64,000 nt of DNA, taken from assembly GCF_003931875.1 (NCBI RefSeq), contig NZ_CP034245.1, positions 1,736,001 through 1,800,000 on the forward strand. The letters are read 5' to 3'. The position numbers and the translations under genes are program-made. Origin of the DNA: Microbacterium sp. 10M-3C3 (GTDB lineage: Bacteria; Actinomycetota; Actinomycetes; Actinomycetales; Microbacteriaceae). The notes beneath the pieces are model-generated. The model searched no databases and was not told the DNA's origin. It saw nothing but the letters and a program-made list of their open reading frames with translations. Below are positions 44,010 to 51,970 of the stretch, piece by piece (the first letter of the stretch is position 1; every line of letters starts with the position of its first letter).

Positions 44010-45146
44010 TCAAGACGGGACGTGCGCAGTGAGCCAGGCGTTCACCGCGCTCTGCCATCGGTCGTGGTCAGAGTTCCAAGAGAGCGTATGACCGGCCTCG
44101 AAGACTTCCAGCGAAACAAGGTCAGGCCGAGAATCTCGGAGTGCTTGTGAGAGCTGTATCGGCACGGAGTCGTCGTGGGTGCCGTGAAGGATGAGCGTGG
44201 GCGCGGTGAGTTCCTCGGCACGAACCGTCCAGTCGAAGGATCGGAGCGGGATGCGCTCGGGCAGGCCGACCATCCGGGCCAGCGGGCGGAGCGTCAGCCA
44301 CGGGATCGCGAGGCTCCCCGCGGCTGAGGGGAGTCCGCTGCGGGTGCAGTTCGCCTTGATGACTTCGGTCCAGTCGAGCACAGGCGAGTCGAGCACGAGA
44401 CCGGCGATGCTGCGTCGATATGACGGGTGGTGAGCGAGCTGGAGCGCGATGGCCGCGCCCATCGACCATCCGAACAGCACGACCTGTCGGGCTCCGTGCC
44501 GCATCGCGTACTCGACAGCGGCCGCGGCGTCGTCGACCTCAGTGAAGCCGAGTGTTGAGCGACCGTTGCCGACTTTCGGGCCTTCGCCGTCGGCTCGGTA
44601 GCTGATGACGAGCGAGGTGTGGCCGCGCTCGGTCGCGGCGAGCACGCCGCGAAGGGTTCCGGCCCGGACGCTGCCGAGGCCATGAAGGTGGATCGCCCAC
44701 GTTGACCTGGCACCGTCGCCGTCGATGCGCCAGGCTGGGGCAGGCCCCGCGCGGGTGTCGATGGTGATGTCGTGTGCATGAAGGCTGGCGTCGTGCGGTG
44801 TCGCGTAGTAGATGCCGCTCCAGGAGACGTGATCGCCAGCCCTGAGAGTGAGCCCCGATGCCGTGCTCGTCACCCGTCGTGCGATCAGAGTCGGTCCACG
44901 GTCGAGCACTTCCTCGGAGAGTTGCGCCCAGCCTCCGTTCTCGAACCAGAGGTTGTAAGCGCCTTCGGCTGCGGTCTGGGGAGTTCGGTCGAGCACAATG
45001 AGACAGGCGTCGCCGTCGTATTCCACTTCGCGGACGATCAGATCGTATCTTCGCGTGCTGGGGGCCGTCAGCCGCCGCGCGATCGCCCATCCGACACCCA
45101 ACGCGCCTGCCGCAACGAGTCCGGCACCTAGCGCGACCCGTCGCAT
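44010..45146 (-). CDS. Membrane-anchored alpha/beta hydrolase
   Basis: A 378-residue protein with an N-terminal membrane anchor (VALGAGLVAAGALGVGWAIA), a 130-residue beta-rich region, then an alpha/beta hydrolase domain: HLHGLGSVRAG, nucleophile elbow GWSMGAA, catalytic Asp in HGTHDDSVP and His in EAGHTLSWN. The substrate is unknown. Its start overlaps the stop of the upstream membrane-protein gene (TGATG), making it the last gene of the XRE/ImmA operon. A role in making or destroying a signal sensed by that operon is possible but only inferred from context. Confidence 0.78.
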   Translation of the reverse strand: MRRVALGAGLVAAGALGVGWAIARRLTAPSTRRYDLIVREVEYDGDACLIVLDRTPQTAAEGAYNLWFENGGWAQLSEEVLDRGPTLIARRVTSTASGLTLRAGDHVSWSGIYYATPHDASLHAHDITIDTRAGPAPAWRIDGDGARSTWAIHLHGLGSVRAGTLRGVLAATERGHTSLVISYRADGEGPKVGNGRSTLGFTEVDDAAAAVEYAMRHGARQVVLFGWSMGAAIALQLAHHPSYRRSIAGLVLDSPVLDWTEVIKANCTRSGLPSAAGSLAIPWLTLRPLARMVGLPERIPLRSFDWTVRAEELTAPTLILHGTHDDSVPIQLSQALRDSRPDLVSLEVFEAGHTLSWNSDHDRWQSAVNAWLTAHVPS

Positions 45147-46165
45147 CACGAACTGCCCCCCTGGTCGACCCGGCTTCCTGGCGAAGCGGTGGTCCGTGTC
45201 GCCCTCGTGTCGAGTCCGAGGAGGTGGCTCTCGGCGCGATTCAGTAGGGCGCGCTCTGCTGCGCTGATGTCGAAGGTGACGCGCGGGTCGATCATCGCGT
45301 CGCGGATCTCAACGATCTCTCGGTGTAGACGGCTCTCCAAGTCATCCGCCCTCGCAGCGAGCGGGTCTGCTTGGCTCAGCCCAGGCCGCACGAGGGACGC
45401 CCGCTTCCAGAGAGGCTCCAACTGTGTCGCGAGGCCGACGGTGTGCTTCCGGCGCATGTCGTGCTGTGCGCGGCGGACGGCAGGCTGCGCGGCGAAGCCC
45501 GCGCATAGGAAAAGGAACGCGAGTAGAGAGAGCGGTTCGTAGGCGGGTTGGACGGCGCGCATGAGATCGAGATGTCCTGTGACGTGTGCGACGTCCATGA
45601 TGAGCACGGCCAGGCACAGCGCGCCGCCGAACGCCGATCCCAGGCTCAGCAGAGCCGCGGGGAGACGCTGGATGCCGGAGCTGCGCAGATACTGCCGCGC
45701 GGCGAGGATCATCATCGTCGTGATTACGAGGAAGAAGTAGCTGAAGTTGATGATCGAGTAGGCCGCTGCTGCGGGTTGCGCGCCGAGGTCGATCATGAAC
45801 CGAGTCGTGGTTGTGCCTCGGTCGATAAACACGAACGTCGTGGTGATCGCAAGAAGCGAGGTGAGGAGCACGGGGATGCCCACGGCGACCCGCACGAGCC
45901 TGGGGCGGTACTCGTCGGCCTTCATGACGCCTCGACCGAGAAAGAAGATCCCGGTCATCAGCAGCCCATCCGAAACGAGGGTCGTGACATTCGTCCCGCC
46001 AAGAAGCGGATCGGTGGCGAGGTAGATGGCGTCGACGTTCAGGGTCATTGCGACGGCAATCGTGAAGGAAGCGTAGGTGATGCTTCGATCCGCCCGTTTG
46101 CGGCGGAAGATGAGCAGGCTCGCCACGAGCGCCCACATGAGCGTCGCGACGAGCGCCTGGATCAC
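45146..46165 (-). CDS. Multi-pass membrane protein (DUF6545/MAB_1171c-like)
   Basis: A 339-residue protein with about seven membrane helices in residues 1-235 and a cytosolic helical tail (about 240-339). The overall layout, and its position next to an XRE regulator and an ImmA/IrrE-type protease, match the actinobacterial MAB_1171c/DUF6545 group, whose function is unknown. The GTG start overlaps the protease stop (GTGA). In the operon it could be the sensor or exporter of the switch. Confidence 0.7.
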   Translation of the reverse strand: MIQALVATLMWALVASLLIFRRKRADRSITYASFTIAVAMTLNVDAIYLATDPLLGGTNVTTLVSDGLLMTGIFFLGRGVMKADEYRPRLVRVAVGIPVLLTSLLAITTTFVFIDRGTTTTRFMIDLGAQPAAAAYSIINFSYFFLVITTMMILAARQYLRSSGIQRLPAALLSLGSAFGGALCLAVLIMDVAHVTGHLDLMRAVQPAYEPLSLLAFLFLCAGFAAQPAVRRAQHDMRRKHTVGLATQLEPLWKRASLVRPGLSQADPLAARADDLESRLHREIVEIRDAMIDPRVTFDISAAERALLNRAESHLLGLDTRATRTTASPGSRVDQGGSS

Positions 46166-46626
46166 CCGAAAATCTCCGAATAGCGGGACTCGGCGAACAC
46201 CGATCCTCGGATGCCCGCGGCCAGCCGATCTGCGAGCGACTCGGCGGCGATCTCCGTCTCACTGTCGATGTCCTGTCGCTTGAGCAGGCGTCCGCGCGTG
46301 TGAGGAGGGATGTTGGGCAGCAAGACGTCCCCGGCTGTGCAATCGTCGCCCTCCGTGTGACCGAGGATCATGTGGGCCAACTCGTGAAGGACGAACTGCT
46401 GGCGGTGCAGTGCAGAGTCGCTGCGTGCGTGGAGCACGAAGTCCTCGGTGTCGGTGACCAGCCAGAGCGCACAGATGCCGTCGCGGGTGTCGAGGTCGGC
46501 GAGCTCGACGACGCGGAGCCTACGATGGCGCCGTTCCTGTATGGCCTGGAGAAGGTGCGCAAGCGTGAATCTGCTGCCGAGCCGCAGATCGGAGACGGCG
46601 GCCGTTACGGTTTCTTCGGTGTTCAC
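46162..46626 (-). CDS. ImmA/IrrE-type metallopeptidase-like protein
   Basis: A 154-residue zincin-like protein with HELAHMILGH, giving the HExxH metal site, followed by AAESLADRLAAGI where the third ligand Glu lies. Proteins of this type cleave phage- or ICE-encoded repressors (ImmA of ICEBs1). The GTG start has a strong GAGGGGG site six bases upstream; the frame extends 18 codons further but without good sequence. It follows the XRE gene after 57 bases, the classic repressor-protease pairing. Confidence 0.82.
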   Translation of the reverse strand: MNTEETVTAAVSDLRLGSRFTLAHLLQAIQERRHRRLRVVELADLDTRDGICALWLVTDTEDFVLHARSDSALHRQQFVLHELAHMILGHTEGDDCTAGDVLLPNIPPHTRGRLLKRQDIDSETEIAAESLADRLAAGIRGSVFAESRYSEIFG

Positions 46627-46683
46627 GTTTACCCCCTCTCGGCCGAGCACTACTGGCCTCGGCTCCGTGGTGCGCGACACCCG

Positions 46684-47115
46684 TCAGTGCTCGGGTGTTC
46701 GCATCATTTCCTCGTCCAGGAACTTGCCGATGGCTTGGAGCGCCTTCGGCGAGATATCGCCGAGTGTGCGTGCAGCGTAGGACTTCACCTTCGCTGCACG
46801 CATCGCGCGCACGAGGTCGAGCTGGGCGGAGACCTTCTCCGGGGTTGCCACGCCGCTCTCCCCCGCAAGAAAGGCAGCATCAACGTCGAAGAAGTCCGCG
46901 AGTCCCTCGAAGACTGCAGTGTCCTGAACGTATCGGTGGCCGTTGACCATGTACGTCCATCGTGATCGAGACAGGCTGATGCCACGCTGTCTCAGATACT
47001 CCGCGATCTGCGAGTAGGTCGGTTCGGAGCCGGACTCGGCGACAGCGACATCCATCAGAAGTCGCAGGCGTTTGGCGAGGTCGTCAGCCGCAGCCTGACT
47101 TTCGTCTTCAGTCAT
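46684..47115 (-). CDS. XRE/EspR-like helix-turn-helix regulator
   Basis: A 143-residue DNA-binding protein. The helix-turn-helix is at about residues 25-60 (YSQIAEYLRQRGISLSRSRWTYMVNG) and the following VFEGLADFFDVDAAFLAG and C-terminal helices resemble mycobacterial EspR. It faces the transfer operon across an intergenic region holding four copies of TTGnGCATGCnCAA, the probable binding sites. With the downstream protease it resembles the ImmR/ImmA control pair of ICEBs1. GGGGGG precedes the ATG by 11 bases. Confidence 0.85.
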   Translation of the reverse strand: MTEDESQAAADDLAKRLRLLMDVAVAESGSEPTYSQIAEYLRQRGISLSRSRWTYMVNGHRYVQDTAVFEGLADFFDVDAAFLAGESGVATPEKVSAQLDLVRAMRAAKVKSYAARTLGDISPKALQAIGKFLDEEMMRTPEH

Positions 47116-47179
47116 CGTCGCTGACCCCCCTTCCCTTCGGGAGGGCGAAGGCATCGACGTAGCCCAGGCCCAAGGGTAG

Positions 47180-47284
47180 TTGTGCATGCTCAATCTACCC
47201 GTTGAGCATGCACAAATCAACCGTTGCGCATGCTCAACGTGCGGTGTTAGAACGGAGTCTCGGGAGAGTTTTGAGCATGCTCAA
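47180..47284. promoter_or_regulatory. Array of four TTGnGCATGCnCAA operators
   Basis: Palindromes start at 47180 (TTGTGCATGCTCAA), 47202 (TTGAGCATGCACAA), 47224 (TTGCGCATGCTCAA) and 47271 (TTGAGCATGCTCAA, perfect). The first three are spaced exactly 22 bases, two helical turns; the fourth is 47 bases on. They lie between the XRE gene and the transfer operon and are the expected sites of the XRE regulator, able to control both directions cooperatively. Confidence 0.9.
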
Positions 47285-47442
47285 CGGGGTTTCCCGACGA
47301 GCGGGAGGAGACGATTCCATGAGCACAGCGACCCGCAGCCTGACCGCGTTGCCCATCGGACGGCAACCGTCTCTTGGGAACCCCGGCGCACCTGATCGAC
47401 AAGAGCCCCACGGCTCACGCCCAGGCGAGAGGAGGTGCCGAG

Positions 47443-48378
47443 ATGACGATACCGGAAGCCTCGCGCGGAGAGCGCCAGCCTATGGATGCCGCCGCCCTGC
47501 TCGCCTCGCTCACCGGGCTGTCGCCGAGCGCCGCAGCGTGTCGCTACGCCGAGGCAGGCATCCCGGTCTTTCCCTGCGTCACAGGAGGCAAGCGCCCGCT
47601 GACCAAACGGGGATTCCACGAGGCGAGCACCGAACCGCGCCAGGTCGCTCGCTGGTGGGCGCGTTGGCCGCGCGCCAACATCGGGATGCCGACGGGTCAG
47701 ATCTCCGGGCTGGAGGTCGTGGATGTCGACGTGCACGGGGCGATCCGCGGCTTCGCAGCGTTCGAGCTGGCCCGGCGCGAGGGGCTGACGGATCGCTGGG
47801 CCGCGTTCATCCGCACGCCCTCGGGCGGAGTCCATGCCTACTACCCGGCCGACCCCGAGCTGGTGCAGCCGTCCTGGCAGGTGGCGCGTGCTGGCATCGA
47901 CTTCCGGGGATCGGGCGGCTACGTCATCGTGCCGCCCTCGATCATCGCCACCGATGCGGGGCCGAGTGCGTATGCCCTCATCGGCTCCGGGCGAGGCGAC
48001 GCGGTTCCCGTCGATGCCCGCGCGCTACGGCAGTTCCTCGATCCGCGACCGGCGCGCCCGATGCCCGTCATCCCTGTCGAGCGAACGGACGACATTGACG
48101 TGGAGCGGATCGCCCGCTGGGTCGGAATGCGCGGCGAGGGCGAGCGCAACCGCGGCCTGTTCTGGGCCTCGTGTCGACTCATCGAGGCGGGTATCCCGCC
48201 CGACCGCGTGCGTGCCGCGCTGGGGCCGGCTGCCGAGCGCGCAGGCTTGCCCACGCCGGAGATCGAGACGACGATCCGCTCGGCGCACCGCGTAGCGAGG
48301 GGCGCACAATCCGCGCCTACCGCCAGTTCCGTGCCCAGCCATGCAGCTCAGCCTTCATCGGGTCAGGTGCTCTCGTGA
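47443..48378 (+). CDS. Bifunctional DNA primase/polymerase (prim-pol)
   Basis: A 311-residue archaeo-eukaryotic primase-polymerase-type protein. Motifs: AEAGIPVFPCVTGGKRPL near residue 40, the metal-binding EVVDVDVHG (DxD), RTPSGGVHAYY and DFRGSGGYVIVPPS. A C-terminal helical region carries GMRGEGERNRGLFWASCRL. It primes or copies the element's single strand in the donor or recipient. The ATG has AGGAGGT six bases upstream. First gene of the transfer operon; the next gene overlaps by four bases. Confidence 0.88.
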   Translation: MTIPEASRGERQPMDAAALLASLTGLSPSAAACRYAEAGIPVFPCVTGGKRPLTKRGFHEASTEPRQVARWWARWPRANIGMPTGQISGLEVVDVDVHGAIRGFAAFELARREGLTDRWAAFIRTPSGGVHAYYPADPELVQPSWQVARAGIDFRGSGGYVIVPPSIIATDAGPSAYALIGSGRGDAVPVDARALRQFLDPRPARPMPVIPVERTDDIDVERIARWVGMRGEGERNRGLFWASCRLIEAGIPPDRVRAALGPAAERAGLPTPEIETTIRSAHRVARGAQSAPTASSVPSHAAQPSSGQVLS

Positions 48379-49016
48379 TCCCCGGCAGCACGCAGCAGCC
48401 GCGCGGGCGGATCGCCGTGTGGACGGCGGTAGCTGGGACCGTATTCATCGCCGCAGCCGCCTTCTGGCTGTCGTTCACGGCGCTCGCCGACCTCGCGCGA
48501 CGCTCCGGCGTCGATGAGAGCCAGGCGTGGGCATGGCCGCTCATCGTGGACGGCATCATCGTCGTCGCCACGGTGTCCGTCGTCGCGCTCGCGGGGCAAC
48601 GTGCCGCCTGGTATCCGTGGCTCCTGCTCATGGCCGGTGCCGCGGTCTCGGTCGCCGCCAACGCGATCCACGCGGTCGTCGCCGCTGACGCCGACGTTCC
48701 TTCGGCCCTCGCAGGATCGGTCGCCGCAGTACCGCCGCTCGTGCTGCTGGCGATCACTCACCTGACGGTGGTGCTCACTCGACGGTTCCGTGGAGAGCCG
48801 TTGACGCAGACGGCCGAGTTGGTCTCGAGCGCGGTCGAGTACCTGTCGCCGGAACCGTCTGCGCACCTTGCTCCTAGAGAACTCGCCCTGCGACTGAAGG
48901 AGGACGGCATGACGAACACCGCCATCGCTCGCGCGACCGGGGTGCATCCGTCCACGGTCGGCCGCTGGCTGGCGACGCCCGCGCTCTCCGCCGCATCGGA
49001 AGGAGGCGCGCTGTGA
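48375..49016 (+). CDS. DUF2637 membrane protein with C-terminal helix-turn-helix
   Basis: A 213-residue protein with four membrane helices in residues 12-130 (VWTAVAGTVFIAAAAFWLSF and others) and a cytosolic C-terminus with LRLKEDGMTNTAIARATGVHPSTVGRWL, a MarR/resolvase-style helix-turn-helix. DUF2637 proteins (SpdB-like in Streptomyces plasmids) accompany conjugation and plasmid spread. The GTG start overlaps the prim-pol stop. A membrane-bound DNA-binding protein could tether element DNA at the transfer site. Confidence 0.85.
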   Translation: MIPGSTQQPRGRIAVWTAVAGTVFIAAAAFWLSFTALADLARRSGVDESQAWAWPLIVDGIIVVATVSVVALAGQRAAWYPWLLLMAGAAVSVAANAIHAVVAADADVPSALAGSVAAVPPLVLLAITHLTVVLTRRFRGEPLTQTAELVSSAVEYLSPEPSAHLAPRELALRLKEDGMTNTAIARATGVHPSTVGRWLATPALSAASEGGAL

Positions 49017-49453
49017 ACGATGAGTTGCCGGAGGACGAGCACGCGCGTCGGCTTGCCGATGTCCTCCACACGCTGAAGCCGACTCCGAGCGAGGCTGCCG
49101 AGATCTCGGAGCTGGCGCGCCACACGGACCCGTGGCTCGCCGCGCAGAGGTGGCGAGGCGGCCACCCACTCCTGGAGCGGCTGAGCGCAGAGCACGACCG
49201 CAGCCAGGTCGTGTGGGTGCGCCCGACCGAGCTGCTCCCATCCGCCTCGGCCCGCATGATCGGGCGCAGCATCGACCTGCGCACCGAACTGGCGCGCCGC
49301 GTCGAGGAACGTCGGCAGACCTCGCCGCAGGCAACTCCGGTGACCCGGCCCGGCATCAGGGGGCGTGCCCAGGGCATCGCGCCGCTCTCCGCGTTCGGGC
49401 AGTCGCCCGCGCACCAGTCCTCTGTCAGCCGCGACCCGCTCCGCCGCCTGTGA
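49013..49453 (+). CDS. Hypothetical protein of the transfer operon (146 aa)
   Basis: A 146-residue soluble, charged protein with no recognised domain. MNDELPEDEHARRLADVLHTL starts with a GTG that overlaps the previous stop; GGAAGGAGG lies upstream. The C-terminal third is Pro/Ser/Arg-rich and probably disordered. Confidence 0.65.
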   Translation: MNDELPEDEHARRLADVLHTLKPTPSEAAEISELARHTDPWLAAQRWRGGHPLLERLSAEHDRSQVVWVRPTELLPSASARMIGRSIDLRTELARRVEERRQTSPQATPVTRPGIRGRAQGIAPLSAFGQSPAHQSSVSRDPLRRL

Positions 49454-49460
49454 GCGCGCC

Positions 49461-50291
49461 ATGTCTGCCCAGGCCGCTCCCACGTCGTTCCGCACCCCGG
49501 AGGGACTGCGCGCGCTCCTGGAGCGTCTTCACGACGATGGGAAAGGCGCGTGGCGGCGCGACGTGGATGTCGCGGCGCTCATGGAGTACACGGCGGGTCG
49601 GTACGCGAGCCTCGCGCGAAAGCACGGCCTCGACCCGTGGGAGGCGGCGAGCGCCGCGTTCGACGCGATGCGCACCCCGGCCGTGCGCAACGCGGAAGAT
49701 CCGTGGGCCGTCGTCACCCGGGCCGTGCAGGTCACACTGATCGCCGAGGAACGGGGCAATGGGCTGCTGTGCTCGACGCATCAGGCACGCAGGCCGCAAT
49801 ACAGCGGCTTCCACGACCCGGAGCGGTTCAGCGACCGAGAGAACCCACTCACCGACTACCACGAAGCGTTGCAGGTCGCGCCCGCGGGTGAGGACGAGAA
49901 CGAATCGGACGACGAGGCATCTGGCGTCGTCCGTGCAGTCGAGGACGCGATCAAGCTACTGGCGCTGCTCGACTGGCCGGAGCAGACGGCGCGCGCGGCC
50001 ATCGAGCACATCTGCACTCGACTCGGCGACGCGCCGTCGCGGGCGAGCGCAGCGGAATCGCTTCGGCGAGACCCACACGCTCGGGCCGTGCTCGATCTGT
50101 CGTCGACGAGCTGGAACGCGCTGCTCCGTGCGATCCTCGGCAACCCCGATCCCGATCAGGCCCACACCGCCGTCGGCCGCGGCGTGCTGTTCCGCCTTCT
50201 TGTCGGCGAGCCCCTGCGTGCGCTGCTCACCGATGACGACCTCGTGCTGCTGCTCGGCCTGAACGCGCCCACTCTGGCGGGGGCGAGGTGA
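49461..50291 (+). CDS. Hypothetical protein, sigma-factor-like helical region
   Basis: A 276-residue protein. Residues 30-110 (LMEYTAGRYASLARKHGLDPWEAASAAFDAM, then DPWAVVTRAVQVTLIAEERG) read like region 2 of an ECF sigma factor, including a WAVVTRA-type helix. The C-terminal half is helical without a clear region 4. I treat the sigma similarity as a hint only. It lies 8 bases after the 146-residue gene and 4 bases before the ParB-like gene, deep inside the transfer operon. Confidence 0.65.
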   Translation: MSAQAAPTSFRTPEGLRALLERLHDDGKGAWRRDVDVAALMEYTAGRYASLARKHGLDPWEAASAAFDAMRTPAVRNAEDPWAVVTRAVQVTLIAEERGNGLLCSTHQARRPQYSGFHDPERFSDRENPLTDYHEALQVAPAGEDENESDDEASGVVRAVEDAIKLLALLDWPEQTARAAIEHICTRLGDAPSRASAAESLRRDPHARAVLDLSSTSWNALLRAILGNPDPDQAHTAVGRGVLFRLLVGEPLRALLTDDDLVLLLGLNAPTLAGAR

Positions 50292-50295
50292 GCAC

Positions 50296-51285
50296 ATGGC
50301 GGCGAGCACCGGGCACATCGAGCTGGAACGCACCATCGACTCCATCGTCGTCGGCAGCCGTCATCGCATGGAGCTGGGCGACATCGACGCACTCGCAGCA
50401 TCCATCGAACGTGACGGACTTCTCCAGCCTCCGACCGTGACACCGGACGGCGTGCTCGTGTGCGGCGCTCGACGCATCGCGGCGCTGCGCAAGCTCGGCC
50501 ATAAGAAGGTCAACGTCTTCGTGCGCTCCGGGATCAGCGACCGGCTCCAGAGGCTCATGGCCGAGCAGGCCGACAACGTGCTCCACAAGCCATTCACGCA
50601 GACCGAGGCCGCGGCGCTGTACCGCGAGCTGAAGACGCTCATGGCCGAGGACGCCGCTCGTCGTCAGGCGGCGACGCAGTTCGGTGCTGGCGGGAAGATC
50701 GCCGGAACGAGCGGTGGTGCCGTCACGGCACCACCGCTGATCGGCGCTCCGGGCAAGTCCCGCGCGCAGGCTGCGCTCATGGTCACCGGGCGCAAGTCGT
50801 ACACGAGCCTGGAACAGATCAACGACCTCCAGCGGATCGCCAATGACCCCCGACAGCCGGAGGATGTGCGCGGCTTCGCCCGCTCAGAACTCGACGCCAT
50901 CGACCGCGGCTCGTCGATCACCACGGCGCACGCCCGCACGATCGCCATGCTGGCGATCCCGCAGGAGGAACCCGAACCACCCGGCGAGCTGGAGTTGCTC
51001 GCACAGGAGGCGCTGGAGCGCGCGAAGCAAGGGCGCAAGCGAGGCCCGGCACCCGGACCAGCGTCGAGCGCCGTGCCGGTTCGCTATCCGGTGCGGGCGT
51101 TCACCCTCACCTGGAGCGACCTCGATCAGTGGTGGTCACACTACGACCCTGCTGAGGTCGGCACCGCGCTGAGTGATGACCAGTGGGAGCACTTCGAGAC
51201 GATCCTCGACGCTACCGTCCGTTTCTTCGACGCGGCCCGCGCCGCCCGAACCGCCCTCCAACGTCTCGCCAAGGAGAGTGCCTGA
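50296..51285 (+). CDS. ParB/Spo0J-like DNA-binding protein
   Basis: A 329-residue ParB-family protein. N-terminal ParB nuclease/CTPase-like domain: MELGDIDALAASIERDGLLQPPTV and VCGARRIAALRKLG (GxRR motif), followed by AEQADNVLHKPFTQTEAAAL. A central helix-turn-helix-like region and a 100-residue C-terminal domain (YPVRAFTLTWSDLDQWW) complete it. No parA partner is visible, so it may be an accessory transfer or stability factor rather than a partition protein. Overlaps the next gene (TGATG). Confidence 0.85.
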   Translation: MAASTGHIELERTIDSIVVGSRHRMELGDIDALAASIERDGLLQPPTVTPDGVLVCGARRIAALRKLGHKKVNVFVRSGISDRLQRLMAEQADNVLHKPFTQTEAAALYRELKTLMAEDAARRQAATQFGAGGKIAGTSGGAVTAPPLIGAPGKSRAQAALMVTGRKSYTSLEQINDLQRIANDPRQPEDVRGFARSELDAIDRGSSITTAHARTIAMLAIPQEEPEPPGELELLAQEALERAKQGRKRGPAPGPASSAVPVRYPVRAFTLTWSDLDQWWSHYDPAEVGTALSDDQWEHFETILDATVRFFDAARAARTALQRLAKESA

Positions 51286-51959
51286 TGCCGCAGACTCGCT
51301 TCCCTCGTCGCCTCATGATCCTCCTGATCGTCGGTGCCGCCGTGCTTGCCGTCCTCGTCGGAGTCGGGCTCTACGGGTTGCTGCTCGCGCCTCGATCCGA
51401 GCCTTCGCCGGGCGGCAGCTCCACGAGCGACCCACCAGGCGCTTCCACCAGCGCACCGTCCCCGACATCGAGCACGCCGCCCGTCGTCCGTGAGTCCGAC
51501 GACCCCGAGAGGTTCGCGCGAGCCGTCGCCATCGCGCTGTTCACATGGGACACCGCGACCGAGTTCGGGCCGACCGACTATGCGCAAGTCATCGTGGATG
51601 TGGGCGACCCCTCCGGCAATGAGACCGCCGGGCTCGCCTCTGACGTGCGCACCTATCTCCCGACCGCGGACGCCTGGGCGCAGCTTCGCACGATGCAGAC
51701 CCGCCAATGGCTCGACATCAACGACGTGTTCGTGCCGGACGAGTGGGCGACGGCGCTGGGGCAGGCAGCCGAGGGACAGATCCTTCCGGGCACCGTCGCC
51801 TACACGATCACCGGCATTCGGCAACGCGAGGGCATCAACGGCACCGAGCCCGTGACCAGCTCCCACGAGGTCGCGTTCACCGTCTTCATCACCTGCGAGC
51901 CGACCTTCGATACCTGCCGCGCGCTTCGCATCTCCGAGCTTGACAACCCCCTGCGTTGA
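51285..51959 (+). CDS. Membrane-anchored transfer protein, VirB8/TcpC-like
   Basis: A 224-residue protein: short basic N-terminus, one membrane helix (LMILLIVGAAVLAVLVGVGL), a Ser/Thr/Pro linker and an outside alpha+beta domain with DPERFARAVAIALFTWDTAT and Trp-rich segments, ending VAFTVFITC. Single-helix plus NTF2-like domain is the layout of VirB8/TcpC core proteins of type IV secretion; this is inference. AAGGAG is five bases before the ATG. Confidence 0.65.
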   Translation: MPQTRFPRRLMILLIVGAAVLAVLVGVGLYGLLLAPRSEPSPGGSSTSDPPGASTSAPSPTSSTPPVVRESDDPERFARAVAIALFTWDTATEFGPTDYAQVIVDVGDPSGNETAGLASDVRTYLPTADAWAQLRTMQTRQWLDINDVFVPDEWATALGQAAEGQILPGTVAYTITGIRQREGINGTEPVTSSHEVAFTVFITCEPTFDTCRALRISELDNPLR

Positions 51960-51970
51960 TCGGCACCCGC

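Noticed and set aside
47180..47284. Short repeats that might be a CRISPR array
   Set aside because: Repeats are 14-bp palindromes with 8-base gaps, too short for CRISPR, without cas genes; they are operators.
47319..48098. Frame starting at an ATG with a strong GGAGGAG ribosome site before the prim-pol gene
   Set aside because: It runs out of frame through the prim-pol gene with Arg/Pro-rich sequence. A short leader peptide remains possible but cannot be supported.
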